This document shows, in pieces, positions 54,265-63,166 of a stretch of 64,000 bases of DNA (position 1 is its first letter; each line of letters begins with the position of its first letter). Origin of the DNA: RGIG5612 sp050944475 (lineage in GTDB: Bacteria > Bacillota > Clostridia > Lachnospirales > Lachnospiraceae); assembly GCA_050944475.1 (NCBI GenBank), contig JBMNRD010000004.1, forward strand, positions 1-64,000, written 5' to 3'. A model generated the notes under the pieces. The model was not told where the DNA came from. It was given only the letters and a program-made list of their open reading frames with translations, and did no database searches. The position numbers and the translations under genes are program-made.

Positions 54265-54984
54265 TTATTCTTCAGTCGGCAAGTCCTCCAGCAGGCCGTT
54301 TCGTTTCAAATCAATTGTCATAGCCTCCATGTCGACTTCCATAATCAACTTGTCCTCATCATACAAGTTGTCGTAATGCCTGCCCAGGGCACTATCGACA
54401 TCACCGAGAAAAGTAATCGCCTTAACAGTCATTTCGTCTGCAAGCTGATTTTTGTCCTCAAGGTTCTTGTAATTGAACATTACCTCTTTAAGGGTCGGCA
54501 AATAATAATTAAGGCACTGCCTTGAGCCTGCAATCTTACCGGGCTTTTCCCTAAGTCCCTGCAAAAGCCTGTCAATACTTCCGCACACCTTATTTGCCGC
54601 TTCGCGCACGCCGATATTTTTTATTCCGAGAATAATCCTCCTCAACTCCATAAGCTGCTGCCTGGCGCCGGAAATAATCTTTATCTGTTCCGCATTCAGA
54701 CTTACCGTTCCCGGGCTCTTGCTGCCCGTGGTAGTCGAACTGCCGGAGGAAGTATAGGAGCTGTTTTCGGCGTTTCCCGGCTTGTTGGAAGCCTTATTCG
54801 CCAGAACAATTATTATAACAAATGCGCCTATAATAAGAATTATCAGACTTATGGCTCCCCACAGCGCAAGCGTAAAAATCGCAGGGACGAGTTTCTTAAC
54901 AACTCCAAGTCCCCCGATGCATACGGCAATTCCCACTATTACAAGTATGGCGCCAAGGCACCCGCTGTTATTGGATCTTTTCAT
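54265..54984 (-). CDS. XpaC-family membrane protein
   Basis: A 239-residue protein with two N-terminal membrane helices (about 8-26 and 36-62), a Ser/Thr/Gly-rich linker, and a cytoplasmic helical domain from about 95 with YLPTLKEVMFNYKNL. The last segment is typical of the 5-bromo-4-chloroindolyl phosphate hydrolysis (XpaC) family. Members are usually encoded next to TelA and are thought to work with it at the membrane, though their biochemistry is poorly known. Here telA lies 5.2 kb upstream on the same strand, beyond a polysaccharide cassette. GAGG precedes the start. Confidence 0.8.
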   Translation of the reverse strand: MKRSNNSGCLGAILVIVGIAVCIGGLGVVKKLVPAIFTLALWGAISLIILIIGAFVIIIVLANKASNKPGNAENSSYTSSGSSTTTGSKSPGTVSLNAEQIKIISGARQQLMELRRIILGIKNIGVREAANKVCGSIDRLLQGLREKPGKIAGSRQCLNYYLPTLKEVMFNYKNLEDKNQLADEMTVKAITFLGDVDSALGRHYDNLYDEDKLIMEVDMEAMTIDLKRNGLLEDLPTEE

Positions 54985-55299
54985 TCTCTTACCTCATATA
55001 TAAACATCACTGTTTCGCCGGTTTCCCTCGTTTATGTCACAGGTATGACAAAATTTGCATTTTTTTAAAGCTTTCCATTGGCCCTTGCACCCCCTCTCTC
55101 GCCAGCATTGCTAACCACCGTTCTCTTATGTACATCACTACAATTTCCCGTTTCGGAACAGTGCAACCGATGTAGTGGAAATAAAAATCATCTTTCACCA
55201 GACATTCATAGATAAGGCTACGTTATATTCAGAACATCCGAAGCACCGGAAAATGAATGTTCATCATCCAGAGTTAGAACGTATTCAGATTATTTGAAA
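54985..55299. other. intergenic stretch between wzx and xpaC
   Basis: No gene, terminator or clear promoter found in these 315 bases. On the minus strand a short frame reads VLTLDDEHSFSGASDVLNIT and stops; it may be a scrap of a lost gene, but I cannot place it. Confidence 0.4.
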
Positions 55300-56754
55300 T
55301 CATACACGTTTCCTAAACAGCTTCATGATTTCCTCTTTTAACGACAATACTATACTATTCTTCATCAAAAACAGGCATATAGCGTAAACTACTACTGATC
55401 CAATTACTGCAAATACTACAGTTAATATCGATGTTATTTCTAATAATCTTACGCAATAGCATACAATTCCTACAAGTACACAGCCGACAATGGTTGAAAA
55501 AATATCCATCCACCTGCGCTCAATATGAATCAAGTCCCGGGAATTCCGGAAACATATAAACAAAGAACATGCTTCCGCAATTAAAGTTGTTAATGCTGCT
55601 GCACTTTCTCTGAAAACAGGAATCAGAATAAAGTTTAATACAACATTAACTATCGCAGAGAAAACAGTTGCAAATAAAACTTTTTTCTCCCTTTTACAGG
55701 GAATTAAAATACATGAGGAAAAGAACCAATTAAACAGGCAGAAAAATAAGGCAACACTTAAAATACGAAGAGGAATCTCTGCTGCAACAAAATCTTTGGT
55801 TGAAATTACCAGGATTATATTCCTGCTTAAGAAAAACAGACCAACCGCTGCCGGTATAACCAATGTAATTAACATATAGAAAATACGATTTGCGAGTTTT
55901 TCGTAATCTCCTCGTCTATTTTGACCCCAAAGTAATGATAATCTTGGAATTGAAACTATGATTATAGCTGATAATACTCGCTTTATAATGCTATAAATTT
56001 TACTCGCAATAGTATAAATACCCACATTGTAGTCAGTAGTTAAAATACCAAGGATCGTAATATCAGAATTAACATATATGCGAGTTGCAACGCTATTACC
56101 AAACAGAACAAGAATTGGCGACAAGTGAATCAACACTCTTTTATTAAGCAATAGCCTGATTCTACAGTATTTCTTTAGACCGATGACATTAACAACATTT
56201 GCTCCTGAATTAGATACAACTATAGCAACTGCATACCAAAGTACATCCTCTTTTGTTTTTACCAATATAAACAATAAAATCAAAGAAACCACTTGAAAAG
56301 CAATTGCTCTAAGTGCAATATACAAGTACTCTTCGTAAATCGTATAAACCCATTCGCAACCAATTGTTGTGAAAAACATACTGGCACTTAAAACGAAAAT
56401 AATTGATGCATAATCTTGGAGTTTTGGACTTACAAATACAATCAAAAATAAAAAGCAGTAACTTATCACAGTTGATAATACATTTATTGTAAAAACTTCA
56501 GATGCAAATTCAGAAATTTTTTCTCTTGATTCACGGTGCTTAGGACCTTCACGAACTGCATACGTAGCAATTCCAAGTGCAGATAAAAGATAAAAATAAT
56601 CAATCACAGAATGTGAGAAGTTATATCTGCCTAAATTATCTACACCCAGTATCCTCGAAATATATGGATATGTAACGAGCGGGAAAATTAAAGACACAAT
56701 TGTCTTAATCACGTTTATCACAGCATTAATCCTTATCGATTTCTTTTTTATCAT
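55300..56754 (-). CDS. Wzx-type polysaccharide flippase
   Basis: A 484-residue membrane protein of the MOP/PST family with about 12-14 helices. The N-terminus FPLVTYPYISRILGVDNLGRYNF is the family signature of O-antigen and exopolysaccharide flippases. It moves undecaprenyl-linked repeat units across the membrane. AAAGG stands eight bases before the ATG. The A+T content is higher than in the flanking xpaC and telA genes, which suggests that the cassette was acquired. Confidence 0.92.
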   Translation of the reverse strand: MIKKKSIRINAVINVIKTIVSLIFPLVTYPYISRILGVDNLGRYNFSHSVIDYFYLLSALGIATYAVREGPKHRESREKISEFASEVFTINVLSTVISYCFLFLIVFVSPKLQDYASIIFVLSASMFFTTIGCEWVYTIYEEYLYIALRAIAFQVVSLILLFILVKTKEDVLWYAVAIVVSNSGANVVNVIGLKKYCRIRLLLNKRVLIHLSPILVLFGNSVATRIYVNSDITILGILTTDYNVGIYTIASKIYSIIKRVLSAIIIVSIPRLSLLWGQNRRGDYEKLANRIFYMLITLVIPAAVGLFFLSRNIILVISTKDFVAAEIPLRILSVALFFCLFNWFFSSCILIPCKREKKVLFATVFSAIVNVVLNFILIPVFRESAAALTTLIAEACSLFICFRNSRDLIHIERRWMDIFSTIVGCVLVGIVCYCVRLLEITSILTVVFAVIGSVVVYAICLFLMKNSIVLSLKEEIMKLFRKRV

Positions 56755-56799
56755 AGAGCAACCTTTCTTGGATAAGCTAAATTAGTGAGAGCTTTATAC

Positions 56800-56988
56800 T
56801 CACTTAAACAGATATGTACCTATATTGAAAAAGTTGTTGTCAAGTAAAAGCACCGAGTAAAGAAAATGCCATCCTATCATGACACTCCAGAACAAGAATC
56901 TGTTTTTCTGTGGAAACAGGTATTTGCTGCTTCCGGTCACAGAAAAACATTTGCCCATAAGTGCAGGTATCAAAACAATTAAAAACAA
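56800..56988 (-). pseudogene. membrane protein C-terminal fragment in polysaccharide cassette
   Basis: A short frame with a hydrophobic start (FLIVLIPALMG) and the tail SKYLFPQKNRFLFWSVMIGWHFLYSVLLL, ending in NNFFNIGTYLFK. It reads like the end of a larger integral membrane protein of the cassette, such as a polymerase or acyltransferase, but I cannot name it. The 300 bases upstream (56989-57292) are AT-rich and stop-filled, with only another hydrophobic scrap (GIFLIVLLPTLLENREL). It is probably a gene remnant. Confidence 0.4.
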
Positions 56989-57292
56989 CTTGTATTATAT
57001 CACAAGATATCTATGAATATGATGAATTCAATGATTTGTTTGTAGCTTTTTTAAAAAAGCAGACATTTCTTAATCCTACATATTATATATTAAACGATAA
57101 GGGCTATCTAAATAAATAGGTCTGTATCATAAATCCATTATCATCTAATACTAATTTAGTTCTCTGTTTTCTAATAACGTTGGCAAAAGTACGATTAAGA
57201 ATATCCCATTTCAAATTTCTTTTGCAATATGAAATTAATTTTAAGTAGACAAAAACTACATAAATACAAGTCAAATCACCAAAATTATAACC

Positions 57293-58651
57293 CTATCCAA
57301 AATTGCCTTTTCTGCAGTTCTTCTTGAACAGTAAAGGAATAAAATATACCATCATTGCCGTTTTAGGATGAATCATTTCCCATCTGACCATTGAGGTAAT
57401 AATCAGATAAAAGCAAAACAAAAGCATGAATAAGTTCAGACATGATGGATCAGCTTTATACCTTTGTTCCGTCCCTGCACATATAGCTCCAAAAAGGAAC
57501 GACTCAATTATAAGGCTAACATAACCAAGGTCTGCGAAAAAGTAATAAAAGGGACCCACATAAGCATTAAATGAGGTTCCACCTCCTATATCAACTCTGA
57601 ACTGGAGATTGCTGGTTGATGCTTCAGCTACAGAAAAAGCATTAGATGTAGGAACCCCAAATACTCTATGCAGTATAGCAGCAGGAAGCTTTATCAACCC
57701 CAATATAAAAGAATAACCATACGTGTAATCGGTATCATGGAGCTCGTTAAGGCGAATACTAAAATGTGGTATATAACCGGTAAAATAAATATACACTGTT
57801 CTCAGAAGCCTCTGAATAGAACCCCCGCCAGTAGAATATCTTCTAAATGTTATAACTACCATTGCAATTACTGCCACCACTGCAACAACGCGTATAATGC
57901 GCTTTTGCCTTTTAGAGAGGTAAAGTTTTCCCCTCCCCCTCATAATCTGTTTCCTTCTAACTATAAAGAAACAGAAAGCAAAAATCATGATAAAATAATA
58001 AAGTTTCTCACGTCCGCCATCTGAAATTGCAGTAAAAGCAGTGCAAATAAATACTAACATCACAAACCTAACTTTTTGTTTTTGAGTGAAGTTTAAGGCA
58101 TTGGTAAAGAAAGTAATGCTAGAAATGATAGTTAGTGCTAATAATGTCGGCTGAAATAGATAAACGTCGAGCCGATTTCTTCCATATATTGAACCAAGGA
58201 TTCCCTCAAACATCTCTTTGCTGTTGAAATATATAGTTCGAATTTGTATATATTCATACCCGGACCTTAAAAGCGCAAATAACACATACAGACGAAATAT
58301 CGAATAGGCTAAAGCAAAAATTAGCATAACTTTCACAATATTAATTCTCAAGGTATGTGTGTCATTAATTTCATTTATTTCTATAAACGTTCCAAGCGAT
58401 ATTTGCTTTTTCTTTGTTTGCCCAATAGCACAAACTATAATATATCCTAAGAAAAACAGGACAACACCGACAAACATAATCAGTAACGCTTCCTCACTTG
58501 CGCTATATATACCATACCATCTAAAATTCGCCAAAAATAAAGTAACACCAAAAAAGCCGGCAAATACTGTCAGTAGATTTGACCAACGTCTTTTTATCAG
58601 TTTCCCGAAATACGCCAATATTAAAAAGAACAAACTACATAGCCATGTCAT
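57293..58651 (-). CDS. Wzy-like O-antigen/exopolysaccharide polymerase
   Basis: A 452-residue integral membrane protein with about 11-12 helices and a large loop containing SDGGREKLYYFIM and YTYGYSFILGLIKLPAA. This is the layout of oligosaccharide-repeat polymerases, which are poorly conserved in sequence. A longer frame back to 58762 overlaps the glycosyltransferase gene. The ATG at 58651 lies just past that gene's stop and gives a normal N-terminal helix, so it is preferred. The assignment rests on topology and cassette context. Confidence 0.8.
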   Translation of the reverse strand: MTWLCSLFFLILAYFGKLIKRRWSNLLTVFAGFFGVTLFLANFRWYGIYSASEEALLIMFVGVVLFFLGYIIVCAIGQTKKKQISLGTFIEINEINDTHTLRINIVKVMLIFALAYSIFRLYVLFALLRSGYEYIQIRTIYFNSKEMFEGILGSIYGRNRLDVYLFQPTLLALTIISSITFFTNALNFTQKQKVRFVMLVFICTAFTAISDGGREKLYYFIMIFAFCFFIVRRKQIMRGRGKLYLSKRQKRIIRVVAVVAVIAMVVITFRRYSTGGGSIQRLLRTVYIYFTGYIPHFSIRLNELHDTDYTYGYSFILGLIKLPAAILHRVFGVPTSNAFSVAEASTSNLQFRVDIGGGTSFNAYVGPFYYFFADLGYVSLIIESFLFGAICAGTEQRYKADPSCLNLFMLLFCFYLIITSMVRWEMIHPKTAMMVYFIPLLFKKNCRKGNFG

Positions 58652-58685
58652 AAAACAACAATCTCTATATAAAACATCAACTCTT

Positions 58686-59696
58686 CTATAACAATTTTTC
58701 CTTCGCATACTCATGCAAAGAAAAAATAATTCGACTCGGTACGTATCCAAGCAAAACAGCAATACATCGAATTTTTTGTGTTATTCGCACATTTTTATTT
58801 AATAAAAAAGATAACACGTACTTAAATTCCTTTTTTAATAATTTATAATTTCTATAGCTCATATTACTTTTTAGTGCAATACCCATCAGTTCAATGACTT
58901 TAGCGGTATATCTGGCTTGTGCCGATGCCAATATTTGCGGGTATTTATTTGTTACATACTCTATTTGATTATTAGCCGCCGACAGACCGTACAATTGCTT
59001 ATCATCAAACTCTGACCTTGTAATAGAATTATCCCTTTGCACCCAATAATAAATAGTTCTATCTCCGAAAACCACCTTATCGACGTCTCCGAAAATTTTA
59101 TACATAGTGTCTAAATCTTCATAATAGAGTTTTCCTTGAGGAAATGGATAATTAAGTACTACCTCTCTTGGCATTAATTTTGCCCATGCAGTAGCACCAT
59201 ATCCTTTTCCATAATTCATTCTTTCTATTGCTTGAGCGGCACTCATAATATCAAAATTATTTTGATAAATACGGCGCGGCACATCTTTCCCCTCATATTG
59301 ATAATAAAATCCACCTATAGAAATGTCGCAGTCATTTTCCATAAGGAGATTAACAAGATAATCCACGTGGTCCGAGGTTATATAGTCATCGGAATCAACA
59401 AATAAAATATAGTCACCTTTTGAAACATTTACTGCATTGTTTCTTACTGTAGCCAAACCTCTATTCTCTTGATGGATCACGTGTATATATGGATATTTCT
59501 CTGCGTATTCGTCGCATATTTTCCCACAGTTGTCCGGCGAACCATCATCAACAAGGATTACTTCTATATTTTTATACGTCTGAGATATGATTGACTGCAC
59601 ACAACGATCAAGATATTTTTCCACTTTATATACTGCTACAATTATACTCACCAGCGGTTTTTCTTCTGACTTATTCATATTCTTTGTAACTATCAT
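58686..59696 (-). CDS. family 2 glycosyltransferase
   Basis: A 336-residue GT-A enzyme. VSIIVAVYKVEKYLDRCVQSI, LVDDGSPDNCG and FVDSDDY (the DxD metal site) are complete, and YEDLDTMYKIF holds the likely catalytic acidic residues. It should add a sugar to a lipid-linked repeat unit. The frame is open back to 59786, but GAGG is correctly placed for the ATG at 59696. The upstream part of the frame belongs to an acetyltransferase relic. Confidence 0.92.
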   Translation of the reverse strand: MIVTKNMNKSEEKPLVSIIVAVYKVEKYLDRCVQSIISQTYKNIEVILVDDGSPDNCGKICDEYAEKYPYIHVIHQENRGLATVRNNAVNVSKGDYILFVDSDDYITSDHVDYLVNLLMENDCDISIGGFYYQYEGKDVPRRIYQNNFDIMSAAQAIERMNYGKGYGATAWAKLMPREVVLNYPFPQGKLYYEDLDTMYKIFGDVDKVVFGDRTIYYWVQRDNSITRSEFDDKQLYGLSAANNQIEYVTNKYPQILASAQARYTAKVIELMGIALKSNMSYRNYKLLKKEFKYVLSFLLNKNVRITQKIRCIAVLLGYVPSRIIFSLHEYAKEKLL

Positions 59697-59883
59697 AAAC
59701 TTTCCTCTTTTTTTATGTTCCCGGTCAAACTTCTTCCACATATATTTAGCCAATTCATTTGAAACATCTTGCCCTGTGGGTCTCAATTCATCCGGATAAT
59801 GCTTTTACTCATGTATTTTTAACATAATTATCGAAAGTACCAATAACCCTTGCAGGAGCATCGATGACCGCACTGTTATTAGG
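59697..59883 (-). pseudogene. LbH-type sugar O-acetyltransferase C-terminal relic
   Basis: From 59883 one frame reads PNNSAVIDAPARVIGTFDNY and stops at 59809. A second frame then reads KHYPDELRPTGQDVSNELAK and YMWKKFDREHKK. Joined, they match the end of a left-handed beta-helix acetyltransferase (the PARVIG motif followed by a helical tail). At least one frameshift and the loss of the whole catalytic helix show decay. It abuts the sugar transferase relic. Confidence 0.7.
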
Positions 59884-60149
59884 TCAGTCTTCTAATCAGG
59901 CGACCGAATAGAAACAATCTGTCCGGATTAATAACAAACATATCTTTTTTCTTACTCCTCGACGGATGCATAGATCGAAACATGCAAAACTTGAAGGGTC
60001 TTTTATTCAGTCCTGCACGCATGGAGTGGTAAAGCACTGTGCCGGGACTTGATATTTTAATTCCGATAGCCGTAAGCAGATATACTGGTGAAAGAACAAC
60101 AATTGCAAAAGCACATAATATCGAGGAATCTTTTTACTCTTTTGTACAT
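59879..60149 (-). pseudogene. priming sugar transferase (WbaP/EpsE class), truncated and frameshifted
   Basis: ATG at 60149 with AGGAG upstream reads MYKRVKRFLDI. After a one-base shift the frame goes on as CAFAIVVLSPVYLLTAIGIK, ISSPGTVLYHSMRAGLNKRP and FKFCMFRSMH, to FGRLIRRLT, where it meets two stops. This is the N-terminal half of a bacterial undecaprenyl-phosphate sugar phosphotransferase: membrane helix, SPGP-like loop, KFRSM-like motif, RR. The catalytic DELPQ region is gone, replaced directly by the acetyltransferase relic. The priming step of this cassette must come from elsewhere or is lost. Confidence 0.8.
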
Positions 60150-60202
60150 CTTATCTGCTCCTGTTATCTTATTCCTCTTATGAGCATAAACGTTTCTGCC
60201 GC

Positions 60203-61384
60203 CTAAACACCAACGGTTGGTCCCTGTGCGTTGGCCTTTATTTCCAACAATTTATGCTTTAACTGAGCTTCCATGATACCAAGCTGCTGCTCGGCTGCTT
60301 GTCTCTTCTGCCTGCCCTCCTCCTGGATTCTGATAACTTCATCGAGCGTCTCAATCAACAGGTCATTTGCCTTCTGAACGGTTTCAACATCAACTATGCC
60401 TCGCTCGCTTTCGGTTGCAATCTGAACAGTGCCCTCTTTAAGCGTCTCGGCATTTTTCTGAATCAACTCGTTTGTCAGGTCCGTTACTGCCTTCTGGGCT
60501 TTCATTGCCTCTTCTGAATGCTCCATGCTGATGGCAAGCAACATTTGATTCTTCCACAGCGGAATAGTATTGTTGATGGTTGACTGAATCTTCTCAGCCA
60601 TCAGCGTATCGTTTCCCTGAACGAGACGAATCTGCGGAGCCATCTGGATGCTCACTGTTCTGGTAAGCTCCAAGTCATACAGCTTCTTCTCAAATCTGTT
60701 AATCAGGTCCGCAAAATCCTTGGCTGCCTGAGCATCCTCCGCAAGTCCGGTTTTTTCCGCCTTTTTCTGAAGTTCAACTAAGGTTGTGGCCTTCTCAAGC
60801 TCAAGCTTTTCCTTGCCGGCCAGGATATACATGGTCAATTCCTTGAAATAGACCATATTTGTTTCGTACATCTTGTCCAGCATGACCATGTCGGCGGTAA
60901 GCCTGTTCTGGTGGTCCTGCAGGACATTTACAATATTGTCAACATTGTTCTCTGCCTTATCGTAGCGGGCCTTGAGTGTGGCAAGCCTGTTGCCGGCTCT
61001 CCTGAAGAGCCTTGCAAGCCCCCTTGGCTCCTCATCGATGCTGAGGCCCTTAAGCTCGACAACCAGACTGGTAATTGCATCGCCCACCTTGCCAAGGTCT
61101 TTATTCCGCACGCCTTCCAGAGCATTGTCCGAAAAATCCGCAATTTTTTTCTGGGCCGCGGCACCGTATGATAACATGATGCTCGTATCGGTTATATCAA
61201 TCTGAGTGGCAAAATCGCTTACCATCTGCTTTTCTTCATCGGTCAGGTTTATGCTTTCCATATAGCCTGCGCCCTCTATATCAACAGTTACTTCCGGCGT
61301 TGTAATCTCGGCAACCGGAGCCGGCTTTTCAAAATCAATTACAGGAACATCGGGATGCAGTTCCAATTTAATCTTGTCAGACAT
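60203..61384 (-). CDS. TelA-family (toxic anion resistance) protein
   Basis: A 393-residue soluble, highly helical protein with long coiled-coil stretches (about 100-190 and 300-380) and family segments such as MVYFKELTMYILAGKEKLE and IPLWKNQMLLAISMEHSEEAM. It belongs to the TelA/KlaA/YceH group linked to tellurite resistance, nisin tolerance and cell envelope stress. GGAGG precedes the start. Its usual partner XpaC is encoded 5.2 kb downstream, with polysaccharide genes in between. Confidence 0.9.
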   Translation of the reverse strand: MSDKIKLELHPDVPVIDFEKPAPVAEITTPEVTVDIEGAGYMESINLTDEEKQMVSDFATQIDITDTSIMLSYGAAAQKKIADFSDNALEGVRNKDLGKVGDAITSLVVELKGLSIDEEPRGLARLFRRAGNRLATLKARYDKAENNVDNIVNVLQDHQNRLTADMVMLDKMYETNMVYFKELTMYILAGKEKLELEKATTLVELQKKAEKTGLAEDAQAAKDFADLINRFEKKLYDLELTRTVSIQMAPQIRLVQGNDTLMAEKIQSTINNTIPLWKNQMLLAISMEHSEEAMKAQKAVTDLTNELIQKNAETLKEGTVQIATESERGIVDVETVQKANDLLIETLDEVIRIQEEGRQKRQAAEQQLGIMEAQLKHKLLEIKANAQGPTVGV

Positions 61385-61487
61385 TTCTTACCTCCTTCAA
61401 GTTAGGCTTTTTATTATAATACTATATTTTTGAAAGTATATAAACCTAAATTTATAATAACATTTCTGCTGCTTTGCGATAAACATG

Positions 61488-61519
61488 AAAAAACCTGCGG
61501 CCGGCCGGTTCTTCCGCAG
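61488..61519 (-). terminator. intrinsic terminator of the amino acid ABC operon
   Basis: On the minus strand CTGCGG and CCGCAG form a stem around a loop that itself contains CCGGCCGG, followed by G and six T. A second small hairpin (CCGAAG/CTTCGG) lies upstream of it. It stands 53 bases past the ATPase stop. Confidence 0.8.
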
Positions 61520-61571
61520 ATATGTGTACCGAAGTGTTTCCTTCGGGCCTGAGTAAATTAAACTAAAAAAA

Positions 61572-62315
61572 CTAAATAAGAACCTTTGACAGAAAGTCCT
61601 GAAGTCTTGTGTCCTTCGGATTGCTGAAAACCTCGCTCGGAGGACCCTCCTCAAGGATTTTGCCTTCATCCATAAAGACCGCCCTTGTGGCAACCTCTTT
61701 GGCAAAGCCCATCTCATGAGTGACGATTACCATGGTCATACCATTGTGAGCAAGTTCCTTCATAATATCCAGAACTTCTCCTACCATCTCCGGGTCAAGA
61801 GCGCTGGTCGGCTCATCAAAAAGCATTACGTCCGGCTCCATTGCAAGGGCCCTGATGATTGCTATGCGCTGCTTTTGGCCTCCCGAAAGTTTGGAGGGAT
61901 ACTCATTAGCCTTTTCTTCCAGATTGACCATTTTCAGCAGCTTCATGGCCTGTTTCTCCGCTTTCTCCTTGCTGAATCCCTTGAGCTTAATCGGTCCGAG
62001 GGTTATGTTCTGTAGAGCCGTTTTGTGTGGAAATAGATTAAAATGCTGGAAAACCATCCCCATCTTCTGCCGGTGCCGGTCTATATTCACCTTTTTATCG
62101 GTAATGTCCACACCCTCAAAAAACACCTTGCCGGAAGTGGGTATCTCAAGAAGGTTAATGGAGCGCAGGAAGGTGGATTTCCCTGAACCTGAAGGTCCGA
62201 TTATAACAACCACTTCTCCGCTGTGAATCTCTGTGCTGATTCCGTTAAGAGCGTGGAGGTTTCCAAAGGTCTTTACCAGATTCTCCGTTTTAATCAATGC
62301 CTCATTAACGTTCAC
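61572..62315 (-). CDS. polar amino acid ABC importer ATPase (GlnQ class)
   Basis: A 247-residue ATPase with Walker A GPSGSGKST (Lys46), signature LSGGQKQRIAIIRAL, Walker B VMLFDEPTSALDPE and switch VTHEMGFA. The close match to GlnQ/HisP-type ATPases and the adjoining permease and binding protein make this a polar amino acid importer. It overlaps the permease gene by 11 bases. Confidence 0.95.
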   Translation of the reverse strand: MNVNEALIKTENLVKTFGNLHALNGISTEIHSGEVVVIIGPSGSGKSTFLRSINLLEIPTSGKVFFEGVDITDKKVNIDRHRQKMGMVFQHFNLFPHKTALQNITLGPIKLKGFSKEKAEKQAMKLLKMVNLEEKANEYPSKLSGGQKQRIAIIRALAMEPDVMLFDEPTSALDPEMVGEVLDIMKELAHNGMTMVIVTHEMGFAKEVATRAVFMDEGKILEEGPPSEVFSNPKDTRLQDFLSKVLI

Positions 62316-63075
62316 TGTTTCTCAGCCTCCTTTCCAGAAGATTAACCAGCTTGGTAAAAATGATTACCAGAATCAGATAAATCAGGGCGACCGCAATCAA
62401 CGGCATAAAAGGCTCGTAGGTTCTGCTCCTGATAATGTCTCCCGCCTTGGTAAGATCCTGCAGGGCAATGAACCCCGAAACGGACGTTTCCTTAAGAAGA
62501 ACTATAAACTCGTTTCCCAGAGCCGGCAGCACGTTCTTAAATGCCTGGGGCATGATGATATGAACCATGGTCTGAGTATAATTAAGGCCAAGGCTTCTTC
62601 CCGCCTCCATCTGGCCCGCGTCAACGGACATGATTCCCGAACGAAAAATTTCCGCAACATAGGCCGCACTGTTAAGGCCGAAGGCCAGAATGGCGCACAG
62701 CACCTTGCTGATGTTAACACTGGAAAAAATAACGAAATAAATAATCATCAGCTGAACAACAACCGGCGTTCCGCGGACAACCGTCAGATATACGTTGCAA
62801 ATCCGGCTGAGGAGCCTGAATCTTCCGGTTTTATCATGGGTTGCCCGAATAATAGCAATGAGAAAACCCAGTACAGTACCTATGATAACCGCGAGAAGAG
62901 AAATAAGCAGGGTTGTTCCCAACCCCTCTGCGATATATTTCCATCTGTCTTTTTCTATGAAATTCAATACGAACTTGGCGGCTACCGTGGCAAACCAATT
63001 CTGAATTATGACTATAAAATTCGATACGAATTCGGTTGCCGCCGTAGAAATCCAATCCTGAATTACAACTATCAT
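62305..63075 (-). CDS. polar amino acid ABC importer permease (GlnP class)
   Basis: A 256-residue permease with five or more helices and the EAA loop AAYVAEIFRSGIMSVDAGQMEAGRSLGL that docks the ATPase. The first 40 residues contain a tandem duplication (IQDWISTAATEFVSNFI then IQNWFATVAAKFVLNFI), which corresponds to a 57-bp DNA repeat. The family's membrane domain begins only after it, at KYIAEGLGTTLLIS. The operon order is binding protein, permease, ATPase. Confidence 0.92.
   Translation of the reverse strand: MIVVIQDWISTAATEFVSNFIVIIQNWFATVAAKFVLNFIEKDRWKYIAEGLGTTLLISLLAVIIGTVLGFLIAIIRATHDKTGRFRLLSRICNVYLTVVRGTPVVVQLMIIYFVIFSSVNISKVLCAILAFGLNSAAYVAEIFRSGIMSVDAGQMEAGRSLGLNYTQTMVHIIMPQAFKNVLPALGNEFIVLLKETSVSGFIALQDLTKAGDIIRSRTYEPFMPLIAVALIYLILVIIFTKLVNLLERRLRNSER
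62955..63068. repeat. 57-bp tandem duplication at the permease 5' end
   Basis: Two adjacent 57-base units (62955-63011 and 63012-63068) differ by a limited number of substitutions and keep the frame. Each encodes one 19-residue amphipathic unit at the permease N-terminus. Confidence 0.85.
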
Positions 63076-63108
63076 ATGCGGGTCTCTTTCTTTACTAAAG
63101 CGCAGAAT

Positions 63109-63136
63109 CCGGATTCCGCCAATCGGCGGGATCCGG
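63109..63136 (-). other. intercistronic stem-loop between binding protein and permease
   Basis: A 12-bp stem CCGGATTCCGCC/GGCGGGATCCGG with one G-U pair and a four-base loop. No T run follows on the transcribed strand. Such hairpins often protect the upstream message, so that binding protein is made in excess over the membrane parts. Confidence 0.7.
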
Positions 63137-63166
63137 CTCTGAAAATTATCTGTTTAATCCGGCGGG

